NCBI GenBank assembly: GCA_964637235.1
Contig: CAZWVR010000015.1
Location: forward strand, 1-36,537
Direction of reading: 5' to 3'
DNA length: 36,537 nucleotides
From: CAZWVR01 sp964637235
Lineage (GTDB): Bacteria > Bacteroidota > Bacteroidia > Bacteroidales > S143-33
The notes below the pieces were generated by a model. The model was not told where the DNA came from. It ran no database searches and saw only the letters and a list, made by a program, of their open reading frames with translations. Of this stretch, positions 1 through 8,147 are shown piece by piece (position 1 is the first letter of the stretch; each line of letters opens with the position of its first letter). A program made the translations under genes and the position numbers.

Positions 1-9
1 TAAAATTGT

Positions 10-17
10 TATTTTTG
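10..17 (+). promoter_or_regulatory. Bacteroidota -7 promoter box ahead of lysK
   Basis: The octamer TATTTTTG fits the Bacteroidota -7 consensus TAnnTTTG and lies 26 bases before the lysK start codon. The -33 element would fall before the window, so only half of the promoter can be seen. It probably drives the plus-strand gene row that begins with lysK. Confidence 0.5.
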
Positions 18-43
18 TCGCTGAAAAATATAAATAGATAAAA

Positions 44-1861
44 ATGAGTTGGTTGGATAATATTTATAAACAATTGCATAAAGCAGATGTTCAAGTTATC
101 AATGATGCGAAGTCGCCTTCTGGGAGGCCACATGTTGGAGCACTTCGTGGAGTTTTAATCCATGATGCTGTTTATAAGTTTTTGAAAGAGAAAGGTATAG
201 CAGTAAAATATATATTTGGTTCAGATGATTATGATCCTTTTGATGAATTGCCTGCTGGATATCCGGCTGATATGTTTGAGAAGTATTTGGGTATGCCACT
301 TTCGGAAGTACCTGCTCCGGAAGGTAGTGGTTTTTCCGATTTGGCAATGTTTTTTATAGATGACTTTTTTAAAATTTTTGATGAGCTTAAAGTTGACGCA
401 GAAAGATATTATATGCGTGATTATTATAAAAGTGGCTTTTTTAATGAGGCAATAGATATAGTTCTAAGAAATGCCGATAAAATTCGCGAAATTTATTGGC
501 GTGTAAGTAAATCTGAGAGACCTAAGGATTGGTATCCATTGCAAGTTAAATGTGAAAAATGCGGTAAAATAGGGACTACGCAAGTTATAGATTACGATGG
601 TAAGGAGGTCACTTATATCTGTAAAGAGGACCATGTAAGTTGGGCAAAAGGTTGTGGCTATAAAGGTAAAATTTCACCTTTTGATGGAAATGCTAAAATG
701 CCATATAAAGTTGAATGGCCTGCTAAATGGAAATATTTTGGTGTTACAATAGAAGGTGCAGGTACAGATCACAATACAAAAGGCGGTTCTCGTGATATTG
801 CTAATGCAATAAGTCGCGAAGTTTTTGGTTATACTCCACCGGTTAATATTCCTTATGGCTTCTTTTTGATGGGCGGAGCTAAAATGTCATCATCCAAAGG
901 TATTGGAGCCACGGCACGCGAGATGGCTGATTTCCTGCCTCCGGAAATTTTGCGTTTTTTAATGCTTTATACACAACCCAAAAGAGCAATAAATTTTGAA
1001 CCCAATCAACGCTACATCATTAAACTATTTAATGATTTTGATAAGATTCATAGAAAATATGTTTCAGGTGAGGATATGGAGGATTATGAAAAGCAGTTTT
1101 ATAAACTTTCTCAGATATTTTACGACGAGAAATTTGATGTTGTTGATTTTTCTTATATTATAACTTTGATACAATTACCCCATATTGATATATACAAAAA
1201 AGTTGAGGAAATATTAGGGCATGAACTCTCTGATACAGAGAGAATTGTACTTGATAGGAGAATAAACGCTGCTAAATATTGGCTTTCCCATTATGCTGAT
1301 GAAGAGGAAAAAATACAACTGCAAGAAAACTTGCCTGAAAAGGCTGAGGAACTTTCGCCTGAGCAACGTGCTTTTTTGCGTTTTATGGCTGAATTTTTGA
1401 AAGATAATCCTAAGGCTTCTGCCGAGCAAATTCAAACTGCTATTTTTAATATTGCTCGTATTGTGCCATTGCCTGTAAAAAAAGCCTTTGAGGCTATTTA
1501 TATCGTTTTAATAGGAAAAAATCAAGGCCCAAAAGCCGGATCTTTTATTGCTTTTATAGACAGAGATTTTGTCATTGAAAGGTTTAATGAATTACCTTAT
1601 AATAAAGTAGACTGTTGGAGAAGGACTTCTATGACTAAGAGAGATTTTGATAAATGGTATAATAAAAATGCTGATAGAATAGTCTCTGCAAGTTATACTA
1701 TTGAATATGACGATGAGGAAAATATCGGTGTGATTAACGTTGTTGTAAACTTGGACGATGGTAAATCATATATGCAACGGATAATTTTTGAGGATATTAC
1801 CGAAGAGGGCTTTATTTTGGAAAGCGATAGTTTTATGCAGGCATATAATATCTCTAAATGA
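44..1861 (+). CDS. lysK: Lysine--tRNA ligase, class I, with C-terminal extension
   Basis: Cytoplasmic enzyme that charges tRNA-Lys with lysine at the cost of ATP. It belongs to the class I (archaeal/spirochaete-type) LysRS family. The HIGH-like signature is PHVG at residues 29-32 and the KMSKS-like loop is KMSSS at 280-284. Four cysteines near 170, 173, 193 and 204 look like a zinc site. Family homology appears to end near residue 515 with a motif like GPKAGSF...VIERF; about 90 further residues of unknown role follow, so the protein (605 residues) is longer than the usual 500-550. Its stop codon overlaps the next start (ATGA), which suggests translational coupling to the protease gene. Most Bacteroidota are expected to carry the unrelated class II enzyme, so the class I form is notable. 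The family call is firm; the role of the tail is unknown. Confidence 0.93.
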   Translation: MSWLDNIYKQLHKADVQVINDAKSPSGRPHVGALRGVLIHDAVYKFLKEKGIAVKYIFGSDDYDPFDELPAGYPADMFEKYLGMPLSEVPAPEGSGFSDLAMFFIDDFFKIFDELKVDAERYYMRDYYKSGFFNEAIDIVLRNADKIREIYWRVSKSERPKDWYPLQVKCEKCGKIGTTQVIDYDGKEVTYICKEDHVSWAKGCGYKGKISPFDGNAKMPYKVEWPAKWKYFGVTIEGAGTDHNTKGGSRDIANAISREVFGYTPPVNIPYGFFLMGGAKMSSSKGIGATAREMADFLPPEILRFLMLYTQPKRAINFEPNQRYIIKLFNDFDKIHRKYVSGEDMEDYEKQFYKLSQIFYDEKFDVVDFSYIITLIQLPHIDIYKKVEEILGHELSDTERIVLDRRINAAKYWLSHYADEEEKIQLQENLPEKAEELSPEQRAFLRFMAEFLKDNPKASAEQIQTAIFNIARIVPLPVKKAFEAIYIVLIGKNQGPKAGSFIAFIDRDFVIERFNELPYNKVDCWRRTSMTKRDFDKWYNKNADRIVSASYTIEYDDEENIGVINVVVNLDDGKSYMQRIIFEDITEEGFILESDSFMQAYNISK

Positions 1862-3393
1862 GGCATTTTGTTTTTATAATAGTTTTGCTTTTTAATTTTG
1901 GAAATATTTTTTCCCAAGGTCATTATTGGGTATTTTTTACTGATAAAGCAGGAGTATCATTTAATCCATATCAATATTTTGATAAGAAGGCAATAGAACG
2001 TCGAATTAGAGAGGGTATTTCTTTATATGATTATTCTGATTTTCCTGTAAATCAGAGATATGTAGATAGTGTTGCTAAATATGTTGAGGGGATAGCTTAT
2101 GTAAGTCGTTGGTTTAATGCAGTTGCCGTTCATGCCGATGAAAAGCAAATAGAACGAATAAAAACTTTGCCTTTTGTGGACAGTATCCGACCAATATATA
2201 TTCCGCAAGTAGAGCCTTGTTTTTGGTATGATACTACATTGTCGTATAGAGAGTTTGAGATATTAAAATGGCAGACAGATACCTTAGGCAGTAGAGTTTT
2301 GCATAATCACAAATTAACAGGTAAAGGTGTGCGTATAGCTGTTTTTGATATAGGTTTTAAGGGAGTTGATAAACTTAAAGAATTTGAGCATTTGCATATT
2401 TTAAAGACTTATGATTTTACAAAGAAAAAGGATTTCGTATATTATTATAATAACCACGGAACAATGGTTCTTTCGTGTATAGCTGGACATATAGGCAATA
2501 GATATGGGGGCTTAGCACCTGATGCAGAGTTTTTACTTGCTAAGACAGAAGTCAGAGGAGAACCATTTTCAGAGGAAGTAAACTGGGAAGCAGCTGCTGA
2601 ATGGGCTGATAAAAATGGTGCAGATATTATCAATAGTTCTTTGGGTTATACCTACCAAAGATATTATCCTTATCAGATGGATGGGAACACATCTTTGGTG
2701 GCTTATGCAGCAAATATTGCAGCACGTAAAGGTATTATTGTAGTAAATTCAATAGGTAATGAAGCTGATACACGTTGGAAAGTTTTAGCTACCCCAGCAG
2801 ATGCTGATAGTGTATTTTCTGTGGGTGGCATTGCTTACAATACAGGATTGCATATAGATTTTAGCTCTTATGGACCAAATGCCAGGTGCGTTCCTAAACC
2901 TGATGTAGTAGCTCCCGCAGAAGTTATTGCCGCAAGTCCTACTGGTTGGAAATTAGTACAAGGAACCTCTTTTTCTGCCCCTTTGATTACTGGATATATT
3001 GCTTGTATAAAGCAGGCTTTCCCTCATAAACATGCTTGGCAGATAAAAAATATTGTCCGTCAATCTGCAAGTTTATATCCTTATTATGATTATGCTCATG
3101 GATATGGCGTTCCTAATGCGAAGAATATTTTTTCCACTGATACATTAAAACACGATTCGCTTTTTTCAATCACTTATGATGACAGTATTGTTTTTCATTT
3201 TAGTTATTTTTCTAAAAATGGAGGTACTTATCTTTTTTATAAAATAACAGTAAATGGCTGTATTCGCGAATATTATGTAGTAGATATTTATTCTCCTGAG
3301 TATAGTATCCCTTATCCTGACTACAATGATTTTGTTTTAGAAGCATTTTATCACGGTACTTATTATAAAAAGCATATTTTTTTGAATCGTTAA
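1858..3393 (+). CDS. Secreted subtilisin-like (S8 family) serine protease
   Basis: Predicted exported endopeptidase of 511 residues. Residues 1-20 form a signal peptide ending in FSQ. Residues about 21-120 resemble the N-terminal propeptide seen in Bacteroidota S8 proteases (YWVFFTDKAG, then a conserved SRWFNAVAV segment). The catalytic triad is visible as Asp164 in AVFDIG, His200 in NNHGT and Ser371 in GTSFSAP, with the oxyanion Asn in the SIGNE motif. The remaining C-terminal part of about 90 residues is beta-rich and does not convincingly match a type IX secretion sorting domain. The start codon overlaps the lysK stop by four bases and only 11 bases separate it from the next gene, so it is part of the same row. 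The substrate is unknown; placement before capsule-export genes suggests an envelope role (inference). Confidence 0.9.
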   Translation: MRHFVFIIVLLFNFGNIFSQGHYWVFFTDKAGVSFNPYQYFDKKAIERRIREGISLYDYSDFPVNQRYVDSVAKYVEGIAYVSRWFNAVAVHADEKQIERIKTLPFVDSIRPIYIPQVEPCFWYDTTLSYREFEILKWQTDTLGSRVLHNHKLTGKGVRIAVFDIGFKGVDKLKEFEHLHILKTYDFTKKKDFVYYYNNHGTMVLSCIAGHIGNRYGGLAPDAEFLLAKTEVRGEPFSEEVNWEAAAEWADKNGADIINSSLGYTYQRYYPYQMDGNTSLVAYAANIAARKGIIVVNSIGNEADTRWKVLATPADADSVFSVGGIAYNTGLHIDFSSYGPNARCVPKPDVVAPAEVIAASPTGWKLVQGTSFSAPLITGYIACIKQAFPHKHAWQIKNIVRQSASLYPYYDYAHGYGVPNAKNIFSTDTLKHDSLFSITYDDSIVFHFSYFSKNGGTYLFYKITVNGCIREYYVVDIYSPEYSIPYPDYNDFVLEAFYHGTYYKKHIFLNR

Positions 3394-3404
3394 AAGTGTT
3401 TTAA

Positions 3405-4127
3405 ATGAAAAAAATTATTGTATTTACTGTTTTCTTTATTTTATTGTTTTCTGTGGAGGCTCAAAAAATTATTCTTGAACAGAAACCTTTTGAGTATAAA
3501 GATTTTTTGCAACATAAGAAACATTTTTATATGTCCATACCGTTTTCTATTTCTTTTGCAATGCCTATGAACAATGCTAAGGAATATACATTGAATTACT
3601 TTTATTCTACTATGTATTCATTTGGATTGGAATATAAACTTGATTTTGCTAAATTTTTAGGTTGGGGTTTTACTTTTCGCTTTAAACATCAGCAATATAT
3701 TTTTTCAGAGAGCTTTATTTATATAAAAAAATCAGATGAACAAGTAAAAGAAAGCATTCGTACTGCTGGCATAAATAGTGGAATTTTTTTTAGAATATAT
3801 TTTTCTAAATATCACGGTATGAATGGAGGTAAATATCTTGATTTTTTAGCTTTTGGTACTTATAATTTATGGCGTATTTATAAGCTGGAAATACACAAAA
3901 ATTATGGTTTTAGTACGTTCTCTATTCAAAGATTTTCTCGGGTTAAATTTATTAGTCCATATAATTATGGGATAGGTATTAGATTAGGCAGTGGCAATAT
4001 ATCGTTTATTAGCGAGTATAGATTGAATAGTATGTTTACTTTATCAAATATTCAGTGGAATGGTTCTTATAATTCTCCTACAAAGGGATTGATACCTTTT
4101 AGCTTAGGTATTCAATATTCTTTTTGA
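3405..4127 (+). CDS. Predicted outer-membrane beta-barrel protein, unknown function
   Basis: A 240-residue protein with a clear signal peptide (MKKIIVFTVFFILLFSVEAQ). The mature part is rich in alternating aromatic and polar residues, and the chain ends in FSLGIQYSF, with the terminal phenylalanine typical of outer-membrane barrels inserted by the BAM machinery. I recognise no named family. The length would suit a barrel of about eight strands. It lies 11 bases after the protease gene and 22 bases before another exported protein, inside the row that leads to polysaccharide export genes. A structural or accessory outer-membrane role is inferred from this context only. Confidence 0.7.
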   Translation: MKKIIVFTVFFILLFSVEAQKIILEQKPFEYKDFLQHKKHFYMSIPFSISFAMPMNNAKEYTLNYFYSTMYSFGLEYKLDFAKFLGWGFTFRFKHQQYIFSESFIYIKKSDEQVKESIRTAGINSGIFFRIYFSKYHGMNGGKYLDFLAFGTYNLWRIYKLEIHKNYGFSTFSIQRFSRVKFISPYNYGIGIRLGSGNISFISEYRLNSMFTLSNIQWNGSYNSPTKGLIPFSLGIQYSF

Positions 4128-4149
4128 ATAACTATAAAAACTAAGCACT

Positions 4150-4575
4150 ATGAAAAAGTTTTTATTAGTAAATTTTGTATTTCTACCGATATTTGGATTT
4201 AGTCAATATTTAGGTAAAATTTTTGTTTATACTACGGAAAAAGGAGCGTCTTTTATTCCTTATATCAATGGAGAAAGACAGACGTTTGTTCCTGTGGATA
4301 CTTTTGAAATTGAACTTCCGAATGTTAAAAGTGTGGATTTGTTAATAGATTTCGTAGATAGTAATGTGTATGATATAAAAAAGAATATTGATTTTTCGCA
4401 ATTTAAATTTAGGAAGTTTCGAATAGTTCCTATTAAGCAAGGATTTTGGCAACAGTTTCGTAAAAAAACGAATATAGATGCTGTTCATATAAAACCGCAG
4501 GGTAAAAATCCTGTGGATAAGTTTAGATTGAAAGATGAATCTTTAAAAGAATATTTGAGAGATATAAACGATTAA
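4150..4575 (+). CDS. Small secreted protein, unknown function
   Basis: A 141-residue protein with a signal peptide (MKKFLLVNFVFLPIFGFSQ). The segment after it (TEKGASFIPYINGERQTF) resembles the short beta domain of many Bacteroidota secreted proteins, in which a 'lysine/glycine - F - x - x - N-G' stretch precedes a statement such as 'vPvdtfeiel'; the same domain type often sits before DUF4476. No DUF4476 part follows here, and the C-terminal 40 residues are charged. It lies 22 bases after the barrel-like gene and 11 bases before the export lipoprotein. Function is unknown; surface or periplasmic location is inferred. Confidence 0.65.
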   Translation: MKKFLLVNFVFLPIFGFSQYLGKIFVYTTEKGASFIPYINGERQTFVPVDTFEIELPNVKSVDLLIDFVDSNVYDIKKNIDFSQFKFRKFRIVPIKQGFWQQFRKKTNIDAVHIKPQGKNPVDKFRLKDESLKEYLRDIND

Positions 4576-4586
4576 ATTAAAAAAAG

Positions 4587-5369
4587 ATGAACAAAGTTTT
4601 TTTTATACTTTTTTTAAGTGCTGTTATGCTTTTTACTTTTTCTTGTATGCAGCCTCGTTATATTTCACGTAATGAACAAGTTGAAAAATTGGCGTATGAG
4701 AAATTTCCTATAAAATCTGAACCTTATCGGCTGCAACCTTATGATTATTTGTACGTTAAAATTAAGACGAGCGATAAAGATATTAACGAACTTTTTGAGG
4801 GTATATCAACGCAGGTAATGTCTATCCAAAGCGATTATTATTTTTTCTTAACAGGTTATTTAATAAATGATTCTGGTTATGTTTATATCCCTCTTGTAGG
4901 GAATATTAAGGCTGCTGGTAAAACCTTAGGTGAAGTCCGCAAGATAATTAGAGATAGTATTAGTAAAAATTTAACGAATGCAGTAGTAAATGTTCGTTTG
5001 ACCTCTTTTAATGTCTATCTTTTGGGAGAAGTTTCAATACAGGGACAAATAAAGTTCTATAAAGAGCGTGTTTCTATATTAGAGGCTATATCAAAAGCAG
5101 GAGGAATAACCCAGTCCGGAGATAGAAAAAATGTCTATGTTATAAGACGCCAAGATAGTATATATAACGTCTATAAATTGGATTTGACTAATAAAAACAT
5201 TATTGGGCAAAAAGATTTTTTTATTCAGCCTAATGATATTATTTATGTCCCAAGACGTAAATTTTATAATTTAAAATTATTTATTTCGGACTATATGACT
5301 TTATTGACTTTTATAAGCACTACTATTACTACTGTATTTTTAATTTTAAACTTACGCAATGGACGCTAA
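4587..5369 (+). CDS. Polysaccharide export lipoprotein (Wza type)
   Basis: Predicted outer-membrane secretin-like subunit for export of capsule or exopolysaccharide. Residues 1-20 form a lipoprotein signal with the acylated cysteine at position 20 (FTFSC). A polysaccharide-export domain starts near residue 45 (YRLQPYDYLYVKI), includes the GYVYIPLVGNIKAAG segment, and is followed by an SLBB-type segment (NVYLLGEVSIQGQIKFY, then the 'ILEAISKAGGIT' helix). A hydrophobic stretch near residues 233-255 could be the C-terminal membrane helix that forms the outer pore in Wza. The gene overlaps the downstream kinase gene by 11 bases, the usual Wza-Wzc arrangement. At 260 residues it is shorter than enterobacterial Wza (about 380) but normal for Bacteroidota relatives. 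Confidence 0.9.
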   Translation: MNKVFFILFLSAVMLFTFSCMQPRYISRNEQVEKLAYEKFPIKSEPYRLQPYDYLYVKIKTSDKDINELFEGISTQVMSIQSDYYFFLTGYLINDSGYVYIPLVGNIKAAGKTLGEVRKIIRDSISKNLTNAVVNVRLTSFNVYLLGEVSIQGQIKFYKERVSILEAISKAGGITQSGDRKNVYVIRRQDSIYNVYKLDLTNKNIIGQKDFFIQPNDIIYVPRRKFYNLKLFISDYMTLLTFISTTITTVFLILNLRNGR

Positions 5370-7758
5370 AAATATTATAAATAATGAAACTGATAATGTT
5401 AATATTTATTTTCGCCGTTATTTAGTTTTAGCAATAGAAAATTGGTATATAATTGTTTTGTTTTTATTGTTAGCTTTTCTTTTTGCCTATACTAAAAATC
5501 GTTATGCTTATAAAAAATATGGTGTATATACTTCTGTACTTGTCAAAAAGCAGAATACAAGTCCAGAGGTTTATGCGGGAGGTTTGTTTTTGTATGCTTC
5601 CAAAAATTTAGAAGATGAAATAGGTTATTTAAAATCTTATTCAGCTTCGGAAAGAGCTGTTATGAAAAATAAAAAATATTTTGAAGTAAGTTATTTTAAA
5701 GATAAAAAATTCGCTTATGACCCTGAGCTTTACAAAGATTCCCCTTTTATAGTGGAGTTTGATAGCTTGTATAAACAATATACAAATGTAAAAGTTTATG
5801 TTCATTTTATAGATACTTCAACTATGCAGATAAGGATTCCAGATTTTGATTATCAAGGTAAGTTGAAAATAGGTGATACTTTTTTATTAGATAATTTTAA
5901 ATTTGTGATAAAAAAAACAGATAAATTTTCTGACGCCGTTTTGAATAACACTTACTATTTTGTCAGAAATAATCTTGAAAATTTGATTTTACAATATTCT
6001 AACTCATTAAACGTTGAACCTCGTAGTAAAAATAGTTCTATTTTATGGCTTTGGCTTGAATCTATTTCCCCTCAAAAAGATATTGATTATTTAAATGCTT
6101 TGGTGGATGTATATATAGATAAACGCCTTGCGGAGAAAAATGAAATTGCCCTTCGTACTCTTGAATTTATTGATAATCAGTTGAAAAATTTTTCTGATTC
6201 GTTAAAATCTGCCGAAGACAAACTGCAAGTTTTTAAGCAGAAAAATATTGTAAATTTAAGCGATGAAGGAGAGTCTCTTTTTGAACAATTGAGAACTTTG
6301 GACGAAGAAATAAGAAAGGAGAAAATAAAACGTGATTATTATAGATATATGCTTACAGTGGTAGAAAATAATGATCAAGAAATTTTAGTACTTTCGCCTT
6401 CCATTTTGGGATATGAAGATAAGATTTTAGAGACCTACTTAAAAGAGCTTTCAGATGCTGTATATAAAAAGCAAGTTTTACATTTCACAGTAAAAAAAGG
6501 TTCAAAATTGCCTCCATCAGTAATTAGTGATTTGAAGGTGCGTAGTATGTTAAATACTATCAAAGAGCATCTTTCTCAAACTATAACTTTTACCCAATCT
6601 ACTATTGACAATTTACAAAAACAAATGTTAAAAATAGAAAAACAACTGCGTGCTTTACCGGCTATTGAAAGGCAATACATTCAGATAAATAGGCAGTTTG
6701 ATGTTAATAATCAGATATATACATTTTTATTACAACGTAGAATGGAGGCGGGTATTACATTAGCTTCTAATGTACCTGATGTCCAGATAATAGATAGGGC
6801 TCGTCCTGAAACTGTATCTTTTAAAGGAAGACAAGGTGGTGCAAGTTATTTTAAAACTATTTTTGTAGCATTATTTTTAGCTGCTTTTATAATCTTTATG
6901 AAAGAGATTTTACGTTTCAAGGTTGAAGATAAAATGGAATTGGAAAGGTTAATAAATTTGCCTATTATTGCTACTATCCCTTATAATCATCGTAAAACTG
7001 ATTTACCTACATATCGCTATCCTAAATCTTCTATAAGCGAAGCTTTTAGGCTTTTAAGAACTAATATTCAATATATTATCTCTGCTATTGAAAGTAAAAT
7101 TATTGTAGTATCCTCAACAATCAGTGGCGAGGGTAAAACTTTTATAGCTGCTAATTTAGCCTCTATCATTGCTCAGGCAGAAAAGAAAACTTTAATAGTG
7201 GGATTAGATATGCGTAAGCCTCGTATCCAAAAGATTTTTAATATACCTAACAATAAAGGAATGAGTAATTACTTGATAAAAGACGCTGATGTAGATGAAA
7301 TTTTAATACATCTGTTTAAAAATCTTGATGTAATATTACCTGGACCTATACCTCCCAATCCGGCTGAACTTATTGAATCTAAACGTATGGAGGAATTTAT
7401 AGATTGGGCAGAAAAAAATTATGATTTTGTTATTTTTGATACCCCCCCGGTAGGCATTGTCGCTGATGCGCTATTATTGAGCGATTATAACAGTATTTTT
7501 CTATACGTAATACGTCAGAAATTTTCCAGTAAAAATTCTGTCAGGGTTTTGCGCGAGATAGTTATGAATAGTAATTTGCAGCATGTTTACATTGTGTTTA
7601 ATGGTGTAAAAATGGATTTATCTTATGGTATAAAATACGGTTATGGTTATGGTTATGGCTATGGCTATGGCTATGGACAGGGTTATTACGACGATGATAT
7701 TCAAGAGGAAAAGAAATCTAAGTCTTTTTTCAGGTTGAAATTTTGGAAAGATAAGTAA
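5359..7758 (+). CDS. Polysaccharide chain-length regulator / BY-type tyrosine kinase (Wzc type)
   Basis: Inner-membrane protein of 799 residues controlling polymer length and export. A Wzz domain is bounded by membrane segments near residues 29-48 and 495-512, with a coiled-coil periplasmic part between about 260 and 450 and the conserved QYIQINRQFDVNNQIYTFLL block before the second helix. The cytoplasmic kinase half has Walker A (SGEGKT, Lys593), the bacterial tyrosine kinase Walker A' (VGLDMRKPR) and Walker B (FVIFDTPP). The C-terminal tail holds the tyrosine cluster typical for autophosphorylation, here as a regular Tyr-Gly repeat at about 756-777, followed by an acidic and then a basic tail. 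It overlaps the export lipoprotein gene by 11 bases. No glycosyltransferase or flippase genes are seen in this window. Confidence 0.92.
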   Translation: MDAKNIINNETDNVNIYFRRYLVLAIENWYIIVLFLLLAFLFAYTKNRYAYKKYGVYTSVLVKKQNTSPEVYAGGLFLYASKNLEDEIGYLKSYSASERAVMKNKKYFEVSYFKDKKFAYDPELYKDSPFIVEFDSLYKQYTNVKVYVHFIDTSTMQIRIPDFDYQGKLKIGDTFLLDNFKFVIKKTDKFSDAVLNNTYYFVRNNLENLILQYSNSLNVEPRSKNSSILWLWLESISPQKDIDYLNALVDVYIDKRLAEKNEIALRTLEFIDNQLKNFSDSLKSAEDKLQVFKQKNIVNLSDEGESLFEQLRTLDEEIRKEKIKRDYYRYMLTVVENNDQEILVLSPSILGYEDKILETYLKELSDAVYKKQVLHFTVKKGSKLPPSVISDLKVRSMLNTIKEHLSQTITFTQSTIDNLQKQMLKIEKQLRALPAIERQYIQINRQFDVNNQIYTFLLQRRMEAGITLASNVPDVQIIDRARPETVSFKGRQGGASYFKTIFVALFLAAFIIFMKEILRFKVEDKMELERLINLPIIATIPYNHRKTDLPTYRYPKSSISEAFRLLRTNIQYIISAIESKIIVVSSTISGEGKTFIAANLASIIAQAEKKTLIVGLDMRKPRIQKIFNIPNNKGMSNYLIKDADVDEILIHLFKNLDVILPGPIPPNPAELIESKRMEEFIDWAEKNYDFVIFDTPPVGIVADALLLSDYNSIFLYVIRQKFSSKNSVRVLREIVMNSNLQHVYIVFNGVKMDLSYGIKYGYGYGYGYGYGYGQGYYDDDIQEEKKSKSFFRLKFWKDK
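7639..7674 (+). repeat. In-frame hexanucleotide tandem repeat coding (Gly-Tyr)6
   Basis: Six tandem hexamers, three GGTTAT and then three GGCTAT, encode alternating Gly and Tyr in the kinase tail. Because the unit is six bases, gain or loss of units would keep the frame and change the number of phosphorylatable tyrosines. Confidence 0.9.
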
Positions 7759-7785
7759 GTTAATTTTGCAGTGAGATTATTTTTA

Positions 7786-8026
7786 GGGCGTGTCCCTCGC
7801 TTAGGCTCGGGTCGGGCTTTCCGCTTATATTCGGCTCGGCAAAGGCAAGGCATACTCTCGCAAGCGAAATGCAAGGCAATGCGGTAGCCGCCTTCGGCGG
7901 ACAACTCGCCTGCCTAAGCATTTCGCTTGCTTTGGCGTGCGTGGGGCTTCGCTCCTCCGCTCAGCCTCCGCCGCCAAGTATGCCTAAGCCTTTGCCTTCG
8001 CCTCATATCGCTCCAATCCCTCACGC
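7786..8026. repeat. GC-rich foldback island, copy 1
   Basis: This non-coding stretch is sharply richer in G+C than the AT-rich genes around it. Nested inverted repeats are visible. The ends are GCGTG (7788-7792) and CACGC (8022-8026). The outer stem is 7838-7856 with 7977-7996 (19 of 20 aligned). The inner stem is a perfect 13-base pair, 7860-7872 with 7918-7930. The tip is the perfect hairpin CCGCC-TTC-GGCGG at 7888-7900. It shares the 17-mer GTGCGTGGGGCTTCGCT (7937-7953) and the 15-mer CGCTCAGCCTCCGCC (7958-7972) with the island at 16448-16695. The open frame that crosses it is judged spurious. It may be a dispersed palindromic element of Bacteroidota or a structured RNA. Confidence 0.75.
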
Positions 8027-8103
8027 AAACTTGAATTGGCAGTACTTACCAGAATTAAAGCTCCCATTGTCTTTTGATTTTGCAATTTATAAGTTTTATC
8101 ACT

Positions 8104-8134
8104 ATTGAAACTTAACCAGAAAATGCTATTTTTG
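8104..8134 (+). promoter_or_regulatory. Bacteroidota promoter for the carbamoyltransferase gene
   Basis: ATTG at 8104-8107 serves as the -33 element and TATTTTTG at 8127-8134 as the -7 element, with 19 bases between. The start codon is only 13 bases after the -7 box, so the transcript leader should be only a few bases long. No Shine-Dalgarno sequence is present. Confidence 0.6.
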
Positions 8135-8147
8135 CCCTAAAAAAATT

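Noticed and set aside
3130..3393. Type IX secretion sorting domain at the end of the subtilisin-like protease
   Set aside because: The tail ends in GTYYKKHIFLNR, faintly similar to sorting domains, but the conserved strand pattern and glycine positions are not convincing.
7639..7674. CRISPR or minisatellite array
   Set aside because: The repeat is a short, in-frame coding hexamer in the kinase tail with no spacers.
7869..8108. Open reading frame of 79 codons in the first GC-rich island
   Set aside because: Its composition follows the palindromic island, it has no promoter or homology, and its Pro/Ser-rich product looks like chance translation of GC-rich repeats.
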